From contig NZ_CBVI010000012.1 of the NCBI RefSeq assembly GCF_000513195.1, positions 105,289-169,288 on the forward strand: a stretch of DNA of 64,000 nucleotides. Reading direction: 5' to 3'. Made by a program: the position numbers and the translations under genes. Shown here in pieces: positions 17,004-24,731 of this stretch. The DNA comes from Bacteroides timonensis. GTDB lineage: Bacteria > Bacteroidota > Bacteroidia > Bacteroidales > Bacteroidaceae. Each line of letters opens with the position of its first letter. The stretch's first letter is position 1. Below the pieces are notes generated by a model. It did no database searches and had not been told where the DNA came from. It saw only the letters and a program-made list of their open reading frames with translations.

Positions 17004-19832
17004 CTATTTCATTATTTTGCAAACCTGTACTCTGCCATCTTCCATATAAGCCCGTGCCATATAATAACCAACAGGCAAAACAGACAAACCGACAGAAGTA
17101 CATTTTTCCTGTGTCATCACCAGCATTCCATTCACAGAATATACTTCTACGCGTTTAGCTTCTCCGGCAGGCAGCACCAAAGTATCTATACCTCTATTGT
17201 AATATATTAAAGGTTTTTCGGTATCAGGAGCAGTGGTCTCAATACCTGTCAGAGTTGGTTTAAAGTTAGTAAAGAGACGGAATTCATGGGCAGGAACAGC
17301 AATAGTTTGCGTAGTGCTTGATACACTCAAAGGCTCATTGTCTTTCAGTAACTCATACCATGTACCTGTTTCCTGGAAAGTTACAGAAAAGTTCTTATCT
17401 GCCAGCGCAAAGTTGCCAACAACTACAAGAGACTTGCCGTCAATGGAAGTAGCCGACAAAGTACGTCCATTGTCCCAGTTAGCAGTACCTACTTTCCAGC
17501 TAAATGTAGTACTTGAAGCAAACAGTTCAGGATAGGAATGACGTAAATCTAAAAGAGCAGCATACGTCTCATACAATTTCTTTCGATCAGCATCTTCAAA
17601 GTAGTCCCAACGTATTGGTTTGGGGTCAGTACGAAAACCGCCCTGATCATCATATTTAGAACCATCGCTATTGTTATTTATTGAGAAATCATATCCTAAC
17701 TCACCAAATTGCCAGATCATCTTCGGTCCGGGTACGGTAAGGAAGAAGGCCGCATTAGTGGCTAAACGTTTGGTGCGGGTAGAGAGATTAATATTACTTC
17801 CTGTTGCAGGGCTCATTCCGGTATTTGTACTCGTAGTTGATGCTATTACTCCGGAATTTCCCCATTTCCAGGCTTTAAACCCTGTACGTTCTTCATCATG
17901 ACTTTCCATATATCCTACTAAGCTACCAGCAGGCATACCGGATGTCCCTGCAAACAAACCAGAAAAATCGGTTTTTGAGCCACTCCATCCCATAGCAGTT
18001 TCACAATATGCTTCATTTTTATTACGCCATAGCAAGATGCCTGCATCTCCTAACTGCTTTTCTTCACTGGTAGCTGCCAAATGTTCAAAAATAACATAAG
18101 CACCCGGTTGCCGTTCCTGTACGGCAGCCGACATACGTTTCAGATTGGCAATACGTGCATTATCCGGTCCATTTGCCCAATCATTCTCTCCATAAGAAGT
18201 ATTAGAGAACCCTTTCGTAAAGTCATAACGGAAACCGTCAATTTTGTATTCCGACATCCAGAAGCCGGCTACACTATCCACCAAAGCTCGGGTATATTCA
18301 CTATCATGATTGAAATCATATCCCCATGAAAGACTTGGATTCTTAATATTTGATTCTTGATTATACCACGGATTATCAGCAGAGGGCCTTCCATCCGCAT
18401 CTTTATACAAAAGATAGAAAGGAGACTGGCCAAAGCTATGATTCAGCACAAGGTCGATAATAACAGCCATCCCTTGACCGTGACATTCATCTACAAAAGC
18501 TCTTAAATCATTTTTTGTACCGTAATACTTATCTACGGCAAAATAGAATGAAGGATTATACCCCCAACTCGTGTTTCCTTCAAACTCATTAACAGGCATC
18601 AGTTCGATTGCATTTACTCCCAGATTCTTCAAGTACTCCAGTTTTTCTTTCGCAGCATTGAAGGTATGTTCCTCGGTAAAGTCACGAATCAACATTTCGT
18701 AAATAACCAACTTTTCAGAAGCAGGGCGCTCAAAGTTCTTCACTTTCCAGTTATAAGCAGCCTGTCCTGTTTGCAGGACGGAAACAATACCTTCTGCCTT
18801 TCCGGTCGGATAGGCTTTCAAATTCGGATATGTCGTACTCTCAATATACTGGTCATTCCAAGGATCCAAAACTTTATCTGTATATGGGTCTGCCACATAA
18901 ATAGAACCATCTACCAAATATTGGAAAGCATATTCTTCTCCTTTAGTCAATCCTGAAAGAGTTATCCAGAAATATTCACTGTCTTGTTTCAGCTGATAGT
19001 CTGCTTTAGGCATCCAATCATTAAAGTCACCTACCACATATACATACTTTTTACCCGGAGCCTGCAACACCAAAGTTACTTCCGTATCACTGACATAGTT
19101 AATACCGGGACGTACTCCCTTAGGCATCGTTTCCGAAGTACTTGTTCCATTCAGTACTGTCACATCTTGTGTAGCGGATTCTGTTTTACCATTAGCAGTA
19201 GCCTCTATTTTCAAAGTATAGCTTCCGGCAGTTGAGAATGTATAAGATTGGGAAATAGTAGTAGTATTAGTTGCTGTAGCTATTTCGTCCGCATTTACAT
19301 AAAGTTTCAAATCGGAAGCCGCAGAGGCAGAAGCTTCAATTGTAAAGGGTGTACCAACAAGTATATTTTCTTTTTCAGCAGGTTGGTCAAAGCGAACTGT
19401 TAAGCCAGCGACATGTACATCTACAAATATATCTTTGCCACCTGTTTCTTTTCCTTCTTTCGATTTATCGGCACTACGAAACACAAAAGCTAACTGCGTT
19501 ACAGTTTCACCACTCTTAACGCCATAATATTCACGAATACTGGGAGTTAGCTTTAATTGCCATTTATCATTTCCCAGTGAAGTCATTTTATATTTCGCTG
19601 AGTTATCTCCCCATGTCGGAGCATATTGCCAAGCTGTGCCCCCAATTGTCACCCCTGTATGCGCATACACATCACCGGTAAAACCTTTCAGCCCAGCCGT
19701 ACCTTTCGTTGCATCAAAAATAATGGTGACTTCATCATTCTCCGTCGGGAAAGCCGGAGTAGTGGTTACTATTTGCGCTTGCATGGCAACCACTGCCAGC
19801 AAACAAATAAATAAGGAGTAAAGTCTTCTCAT
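17004..19832 (-). CDS. Secreted multidomain GH13 alpha-amylase with Por-type tail
   Basis: 942 residues with a type I signal peptide ending AMQAQ. Order: a beta-domain resembling starch-binding modules (about 20-140), an Ig/E-set-like linker (150-225), a CBM48-like E-set (VYVVGDFNDW, about 240-330), the GH13 barrel (about 370-830), and a C-terminal tail. Catalytic signatures are IIDLVLNHS, YKIDGFRYDF (nucleophile Asp), YVIFEHLA (acid/base Glu) and MESHDEER (third Asp). It should hydrolyse alpha-1,4-glucan outside the cytoplasm. The last 70 or so residues (RVEVYSVNGMLV, LPVGYYMARAY) look like a type IX secretion sorting domain. Operator and promoter lie upstream at 19860-19935. Confidence 0.92.
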   Translation of the reverse strand: MRRLYSLFICLLAVVAMQAQIVTTTPAFPTENDEVTIIFDATKGTAGLKGFTGDVYAHTGVTIGGTAWQYAPTWGDNSAKYKMTSLGNDKWQLKLTPSIREYYGVKSGETVTQLAFVFRSADKSKEGKETGGKDIFVDVHVAGLTVRFDQPAEKENILVGTPFTIEASASAASDLKLYVNADEIATATNTTTISQSYTFSTAGSYTLKIEATANGKTESATQDVTVLNGTSTSETMPKGVRPGINYVSDTEVTLVLQAPGKKYVYVVGDFNDWMPKADYQLKQDSEYFWITLSGLTKGEEYAFQYLVDGSIYVADPYTDKVLDPWNDQYIESTTYPNLKAYPTGKAEGIVSVLQTGQAAYNWKVKNFERPASEKLVIYEMLIRDFTEEHTFNAAKEKLEYLKNLGVNAIELMPVNEFEGNTSWGYNPSFYFAVDKYYGTKNDLRAFVDECHGQGMAVIIDLVLNHSFGQSPFYLLYKDADGRPSADNPWYNQESNIKNPSLSWGYDFNHDSEYTRALVDSVAGFWMSEYKIDGFRYDFTKGFSNTSYGENDWANGPDNARIANLKRMSAAVQERQPGAYVIFEHLAATSEEKQLGDAGILLWRNKNEAYCETAMGWSGSKTDFSGLFAGTSGMPAGSLVGYMESHDEERTGFKAWKWGNSGVIASTTSTNTGMSPATGSNINLSTRTKRLATNAAFFLTVPGPKMIWQFGELGYDFSINNNSDGSKYDDQGGFRTDPKPIRWDYFEDADRKKLYETYAALLDLRHSYPELFASSTTFSWKVGTANWDNGRTLSATSIDGKSLVVVGNFALADKNFSVTFQETGTWYELLKDNEPLSVSSTTQTIAVPAHEFRLFTNFKPTLTGIETTAPDTEKPLIYYNRGIDTLVLPAGEAKRVEVYSVNGMLVMTQEKCTSVGLSVLPVGYYMARAYMEDGRVQVCKIMK

Positions 19833-19859
19833 TCGGTATCAATTTATTGGTTAATGGCT

Positions 19860-19890
19860 CAAAAGTACACCAGTTATCCCGGATTATCAA
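19860..19890 (-). promoter_or_regulatory. Putative promoter of the amylase-debranching operon
   Basis: Minus strand TACTTTTG (19867 to 19860) with TTG (19890 to 19888), spacer 20 bp. The predicted start of transcription is about 20 bases before the ATG at 19832. Confidence 0.6.
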
Positions 19891-19921
19891 GTACTTGAAA
19901 CAGAAGCTGGGAAAGAAGTAG

Positions 19922-19935
19922 TGCAAACGGTTGCA
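19922..19935. promoter_or_regulatory. LacI-family operator candidate, site 1
   Basis: TGCAAACGGTTGCA is a near-perfect palindrome of the LacI/GalR type. It lies 54 bp upstream of the amylase -7 box. The same core recurs at 35597 and 57536. Confidence 0.65.
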
Positions 19936-20068
19936 TGAATCAAAGCATACATTCCTGATCAGCTGGTTTCTGTCGGCAAAGATATAACGGACCGGAAATC
20001 AGCTTATGGGATTTGGTGGGTTTCGTCGGTTTTATTAGAGAAATATTTTTTTCCAAGTGAGAAAAAAA

Positions 20069-20102
20069 GCAGAGCTCTGCGAAACTTGCAAACTTGCAAG
20101 TT
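20069..20102. repeat. Cluster of perfect palindromes in intergenic region
   Basis: GCAGAGCTCTGC (20069-20080) and AACTTGCAAGTT (20091-20102) are perfect 12-bp palindromes, and a further AACTTGCAA copy overlaps at 20084-20092. The 481-bp gap 19833-20313 otherwise holds the amylase promoter, operator 1 and the ATPase promoter. Confidence 0.55.
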
Positions 20103-20260
20103 GTTACGACCTATGAGCTATGCAGCTTTTAATTTTTAATACGATTAAAAAATTATTAATGCAAATAACAAGTTGCAGTCAACTCATTATAGGACGTTAT
20201 GAATTTCATTTTGATGTGGTCGCCTTGAAAGAGAACGGAAAAAAGAAATCAAGTAATAGT

Positions 20261-20292
20261 TTTGTTATTATGGAGTAGAAACATTATTTTTG
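20261..20292 (+). promoter_or_regulatory. Promoter of the ATPase gene
   Basis: TTTG (20261-20264), 20-bp spacer, TATTTTTG (20285-20292), a full match to the Bacteroides -33/-7 consensus. The ATG follows at 20314. Confidence 0.7.
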
Positions 20293-20313
20293 TATCACAT
20301 AATATTTGCAGCT

Positions 20314-21678
20314 ATGGAATTTGTTGATAGAATAGAGGAACAGCAACGTCTGATTAAGACATTGAACAGTGAAAAGCCTACTTTTATCGTGGTATATGGC
20401 AGGCGTAGGCTCGGAAAATCAACTTTAATTAAAAAGGTGATAACTCCGAATGATGTGTACTATATGGCAGACCAAACGGAGCGTGCCTACCAAATCAGTT
20501 TGTTGGCAAAAGAGGTCGGTCTGGTATTTCCAGACTTCGACAAAGTGATCTATCCCGATTGGCAAGCCCTGTTGACAGCACTCAATCATCGGACCCAGAA
20601 ACGTTTCACTCTCTGCTTGGACGAGTTCCCCTATTTAGTTAAAAGTTCTCCTGAACTTCCTGCCCTGTTGCAAAGGCTGATAGACTCTCGTAGTTTAAAG
20701 TACAACCTGATTATTTGCGGTTCTTCCCAGCAGTTAATGCAAGGACTGATATTGGATGGAAGTGCCCCTCTTTACGGTCGTGCGGACCAGATGCTGAAAC
20801 TTTCTCCCATACATATAAAGTATTTGCAGGAAGTATTACATTCGGATGCTGTCAGCACAATAGAGGAATATGCCGTATGGGGCGGTGTACCTCGTTATTG
20901 GGAACTCCGGTTGCAGAATGACGGCTTGCAGAAATCCATTGCTTACGACATACTCAATCCGTTGGGAACGCTTTATGAAGAACCTATACGTCTATTCATG
21001 GATGATATGCGGGATGTAATTCAGGCATCTACCTTGCTTTCCGTGATTGGAGGCGGTGCCAATCGATTATCCGAAATAGCGGCACGGCTGGAAAAGCCCG
21101 CTACTCATTTATCCGGTCCGTTGGAGAAGCTACGCCAATTGGATTTCATCGAGCGGGAAATACCTTTCGGTGAAAATCCGAAGAACAGCAAGAAGAGTTT
21201 GTATAAAGTAAGTAACCCGTTTATGGATTTCTACTTTCACTTTGTGGTCCCCAATCGTTCCTTAATTGAACTGGGACGTGCCGCCTTCGTAACAGATGCC
21301 ATCCGATCGCAATTCTCCCGCTATGTATCCGCCTGGTGGGAAAAACTATGCCGCCAAGCGGTCAGTGGTGGAGTGATTGACGGAGAAATGTATAATCTTG
21401 CGGGACGCTGGTGGGGCAACGTGTCAAGAGACGAAGCTATCGAACTGGATGTCGTGGCGGAAAGTATGGACAGAAAAAAATTGCTGGTCGGAGAATGTAA
21501 ATGGACGGAAGAGGAAGATGCGGACCGGCTCATCTACGAACTTACGAGCAAAGCCCGTAAGCTTCCGTTCCTGAAAGGGCAGGAAATTGTTCCGGTGTTA
21601 TTCCTCAAGCAAAAGCCCGTTCACGGAAATGATGCTCTGGTGATAATGCCACAAGAAATTATTGATGTCATCGGTTAG
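20314..21678 (+). CDS. Archaeal-type ATPase with DUF234 nuclease-like C-terminus
   Basis: 454 residues. The ATG at 20314 is chosen because the promoter at 20261-20292 would exclude the alternative start at 20290. The N-terminal P-loop ATPase of the archaeal ATPase family shows Walker A YGRRRLGKST and Walker B FTLCLDEFPYL, with sensor-like IICGSSQQLM. The middle is a winged-helix-like block (LSEIAARLEKPATHLSGPLEKLRQLDFI). The C-terminal DUF234 part has a PD-(D/E)XK-like signature, IELDVVAESMDRKKLLVGECKW. Function is unknown; such genes are scattered, probably mobile or defence-related loci in Bacteroides. Monocistronic. Confidence 0.85.
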   Translation: MEFVDRIEEQQRLIKTLNSEKPTFIVVYGRRRLGKSTLIKKVITPNDVYYMADQTERAYQISLLAKEVGLVFPDFDKVIYPDWQALLTALNHRTQKRFTLCLDEFPYLVKSSPELPALLQRLIDSRSLKYNLIICGSSQQLMQGLILDGSAPLYGRADQMLKLSPIHIKYLQEVLHSDAVSTIEEYAVWGGVPRYWELRLQNDGLQKSIAYDILNPLGTLYEEPIRLFMDDMRDVIQASTLLSVIGGGANRLSEIAARLEKPATHLSGPLEKLRQLDFIEREIPFGENPKNSKKSLYKVSNPFMDFYFHFVVPNRSLIELGRAAFVTDAIRSQFSRYVSAWWEKLCRQAVSGGVIDGEMYNLAGRWWGNVSRDEAIELDVVAESMDRKKLLVGECKWTEEEDADRLIYELTSKARKLPFLKGQEIVPVLFLKQKPVHGNDALVIMPQEIIDVIG

Positions 21679-21781
21679 TGGTAGTTATAAAATTTACGAT
21701 AGGATATATATTTGTCCGTTGGATAGGTACTCATAAAGAATATGATAAAATAGATTGTTCAACCATTTAAGATATAGGATT

Positions 21782-22020
21782 ATGAATAAAGTAACAAAAG
21801 AACAATACGAGTTTGCATTAGCAAGAGTGGAGGAGCTTCTACCATTGGTTGATGATAATACCCCTGCAAACGATAAGAATGCAGTGGAACTCACCGTTAT
21901 GTCTGATATAGTGATTGCTTACGAAAAGGAACATTACCCAATAGAAAAGCCTACGGTTGCTGAACTAGATTACTTTGCCGGGTACTGAACATTCCTCCAG
22001 CTGCAATGTTAGGATTTTAA
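21782..22020 (+). pseudogene. HigA-like antitoxin with internal deletion (HTH lost)
   Basis: The frame from ATG 21782 encodes 68 residues ending at 21988. It matches the N-terminal half of HigA/YgjM-type antitoxins: YEFALARVEELLPLVDDNTP, AVELTVMSDIVIAYEKEHYPI and KPTVAEL. After KPTVAEL the frame breaks. In another frame the DNA from about 21967 to 22020 reads RLLCRVLNIPPAAMLGF then stop, the usual C-terminal end of this family. The helix-turn-helix between them (about 35-45 codons) is missing. No HigB-like toxin gene is visible in the 103 bp upstream, which holds only a possible -7 box TATATTTG (21707-21714). A short expressed protein cannot be excluded. Confidence 0.6.
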
Positions 22021-22045
22021 GGAAGGGCTATGGCCGCCCTTAAAC

Positions 22046-22477
22046 CTACTTAAGCTCCTTATCCTTTACTACAACCTCCTTATCGCCCTTTACTAAATAA
22101 GTATGGCAACAGTTTGCTGAAACAACATAGTTTTCAGTAACTACTATTTTTTCTCCTATTTTACCAACAAGCTGCAACTCAATCTCTTTTCCTGCAAATT
22201 CTTCTCTATCAAGATCTGAAGCAATGGTATATGTATGAAATTCTTCTCCCCAATTAGGAACATCCCGCACTTTTCCTGTAGCAACTTCTATAACTTCATA
22301 ATTATCCAATACGACAGGTGTACCATCTTCATATTTCATTTTAACTCCAATATTGCAAAACTCGTCAGTACAATTAACACCAGAACAATCCTCTGCTCTA
22401 TCATTATTTTTATCACTACTACACCCTGTACACAAAATTGCTAAACATAAAGAGGCAAAAAATAATAAGTTTTTCAT
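22046..22477 (-). CDS. Small lipoprotein, unknown function
   Basis: 143 residues. The N-terminus is a lipoprotein signal, FASLCLAILCTGCSS, with the lipobox Cys at about residue 19. The mature part is cysteine-rich near its start (DCSGVNCTDEFCNIGVKM) and has a later Cys pair, ANCCHTY, so disulfides in the envelope are likely. The remainder looks like one beta-sandwich with predicted strands (IELQLVGKIGEKIVV). No family recognised. It follows the PUL1 esterase gene at a distance of about 150 bp on the same strand and may or may not be part of that unit. Confidence 0.7.
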   Translation of the reverse strand: MKNLLFFASLCLAILCTGCSSDKNNDRAEDCSGVNCTDEFCNIGVKMKYEDGTPVVLDNYEVIEVATGKVRDVPNWGEEFHTYTIASDLDREEFAGKEIELQLVGKIGEKIVVTENYVVSANCCHTYLVKGDKEVVVKDKELK

Positions 22478-22624
22478 AAGTCATACATTTTTAGGTTTCT
22501 ACTATATAGTAAATACCTAAAAACTGAAATACTGCATTCTATAAGCAAGAAAGTGCTATAAAAATAGTATTGTTGTACTTATAGAATATAGTATTGTTTT
22601 TCTATTAGCAGTCTACTTTCCACT

Positions 22625-24592
22625 TCATTGGACGTTTTCATACCTCTTTTTAATATCCATGAATTTTGTCACTGTCTCCCAGTACTGCTTTTGGTTCTGT
22701 GGACGCGGATGCCAATCCGGATCAGGGCTATTACGAACAGCCTCTTCCCAATTTCCATCATTCATAAATTTATAGTCAATAGTGCAGGAAGATAATTCCT
22801 TTATAGGTTTAAGAAATATATACCCATCAAATAAATCAGCTAAAGTAAAGTCTATATACCCCATTGAATAGTAACTATGATCACGTAATTCTCCTATAAG
22901 CGACTCCTTCAAATCAAAACCAACAGGTTTATTGTTGTGCCTGCTCATTATCACTTCCAATTTTCCTGCCGCTGGAGAAACCAATGCAGGCTGATGATTT
23001 GGATAATTAAAGAAAGGTTGATGTAAAGCCACAGAAACTACTTTCGTATTATATTTTGAATAGAGTAAATTTCCTAAGAAGCGCTTTTCATAGCGCACAA
23101 AATCAGGAGAAGTATAATCATAATAAGGAAAACGATAGGATGTAAATGCATGAATTGTCCCTGTCAAAACCAATATTTTCTCATGGCAAGACAGCACTTC
23201 ACGTTCTAAAAGTGCACATCTGAAATCCTCCGTATTCCCCAAAGGAAAAACTTTTTTCATATTTTCCGGTGTTCTCACCTTTTCAAACGCTTCCCAATTA
23301 TACCGATAACTGATATTCAAAATACGGAACCTTCTCGCTTGTTCGGGTAACGAACGATTCCACTCCCATGCAGCCTTATAAATACTCATATACTCGACGA
23401 TAGCCCATCGGGTATTATAATTAAACATCAACTGACGAGCCAACTGTTCATCATACTCTGGCGCATTTATCAATGAATCTAATTGTCTTTGATCCTCGTA
23501 TGCCCCGAACTCCATTCCTAACATATAAATACCATTCTCATACAATTTAGGTATCATGTTGCGAACAAAATCCAAATTCTCTTTCACCCCATGATCTTCA
23601 GCTAACAAAACAATGTCTGCTTCCTTAAATTTAGATATCAAATAATCATGAGGTGAAAGATTCTTATCATAATTATCATAGATAGCACTCTTCTTTTCAC
23701 TTCCCAAAAGAAACATCAACGGATTATCCAAACGCTTATTCCAATCTTCCTCCGTATGTCCAGCTCCCGGAAAAACCTTAGATATCCACATGGGGGTCTT
23801 CCAACCCTTCCTCGCCATCAGACTATCCAGTTTATCTTGATAAGGAGGATAATAAGCATCTAAAGTGGCATCTCCCCTATCCATATAAATCATACGGCTG
23901 TTAGCCTTTGGGAGATTCTTATCCAGATAATTCCGAAAAGCTTCCGACCATTGGTCCGCTTTTTCTTTAGAGAGTTCATTACTTAATATCATAGGGACAT
24001 GAGTTGACATACAAGCAGCTCCTCCAAACACTTCCGGATATTCACAAAGTGCATATAGTGAAATTAAGCCGCCCATACTAGAGCCCATCACAAAGGTATG
24101 CTCAACACTTTTATTCGTGGAATACTTTTTATCAATAAAAGGCTTAACTTCTTCCACCAAAAAACGAAGATAGTTATCCGCATTAAAACCCACATCACCC
24201 GGAACCACACTATCCGGTAAGTTCTTCAATGCTTTTTGAGGAAAGTAGTCTGCATATCTCGTTTCCGGGATGTTTGCCACTCCTACAACAATACAGGGTT
24301 TGATCTTCTTTTCATTCAGGAGTTTTCCTACAACTTCATCAATCCCCCACTCTTGTTTATTCCAAGTAGTATTCGCATCAAACAGCATTTGACCATCATG
24401 CATATAAAGAACATCATACTTCTCTTTTGGAGAATAATCAGAAGGTAGCCAAACAAAGACATCACGCGGGGTGACAATTGAAGAGTTAAAGCCAGGATAC
24501 TCTACAAGTTGTCCTAAAGAAACGGTTTGCTGCGCAATACCATAATGACATAGCAGCAGAGCAAATGCTATAAAAAGAAATCTCATTTTCAT
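22625..24592 (-). CDS. Esterase fused to an EreA/ChaN-like domain
   Basis: 655 residues, signal peptide ending GIAQ. Residues about 25-300 are an esterase-D/enterochelin-esterase-like alpha/beta hydrolase: VLYMHDGQMLFD, the nucleophile elbow MGSSMGG (Ser172), MDRGDATLD (candidate Asp) and GAGHTEEDW (His279). Residues about 310-655 form a second domain starting EADIVLLAEDHGVKENLDF, with LGMEFGAYED (Glu361) and later LVLTGTIHAF. That order resembles the erythromycin-esterase/ChaN/Tiki superfamily. Likely periplasmic. It is the last gene of the PUL1 run. Its first 46 residues align with the neighbouring GH13. The substrate is unknown; deacylation of a glycan is a guess. Confidence 0.75.
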   Translation of the reverse strand: MKMRFLFIAFALLLCHYGIAQQTVSLGQLVEYPGFNSSIVTPRDVFVWLPSDYSPKEKYDVLYMHDGQMLFDANTTWNKQEWGIDEVVGKLLNEKKIKPCIVVGVANIPETRYADYFPQKALKNLPDSVVPGDVGFNADNYLRFLVEEVKPFIDKKYSTNKSVEHTFVMGSSMGGLISLYALCEYPEVFGGAACMSTHVPMILSNELSKEKADQWSEAFRNYLDKNLPKANSRMIYMDRGDATLDAYYPPYQDKLDSLMARKGWKTPMWISKVFPGAGHTEEDWNKRLDNPLMFLLGSEKKSAIYDNYDKNLSPHDYLISKFKEADIVLLAEDHGVKENLDFVRNMIPKLYENGIYMLGMEFGAYEDQRQLDSLINAPEYDEQLARQLMFNYNTRWAIVEYMSIYKAAWEWNRSLPEQARRFRILNISYRYNWEAFEKVRTPENMKKVFPLGNTEDFRCALLEREVLSCHEKILVLTGTIHAFTSYRFPYYDYTSPDFVRYEKRFLGNLLYSKYNTKVVSVALHQPFFNYPNHQPALVSPAAGKLEVIMSRHNNKPVGFDLKESLIGELRDHSYYSMGYIDFTLADLFDGYIFLKPIKELSSCTIDYKFMNDGNWEEAVRNSPDPDWHPRPQNQKQYWETVTKFMDIKKRYENVQ

Positions 24593-24731
24593 TGTATTAC
24601 ATATTTATCCATGACCAATGCACTTACAAGCTGTCACTAATACAATTTAGAATGTTATTAAACATACCATTATCTCTAATATTGTCTGTTCCTAAACAAA
24701 TCACTAACTTACCAAGCATTAATCTCCAATA

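Noticed and set aside
14611..19832. Whole amylase/debranching pair as part of PUL1
   Set aside because: It is separated from PUL1 by three unrelated loci and has its own promoter; only a shared regulator is proposed.
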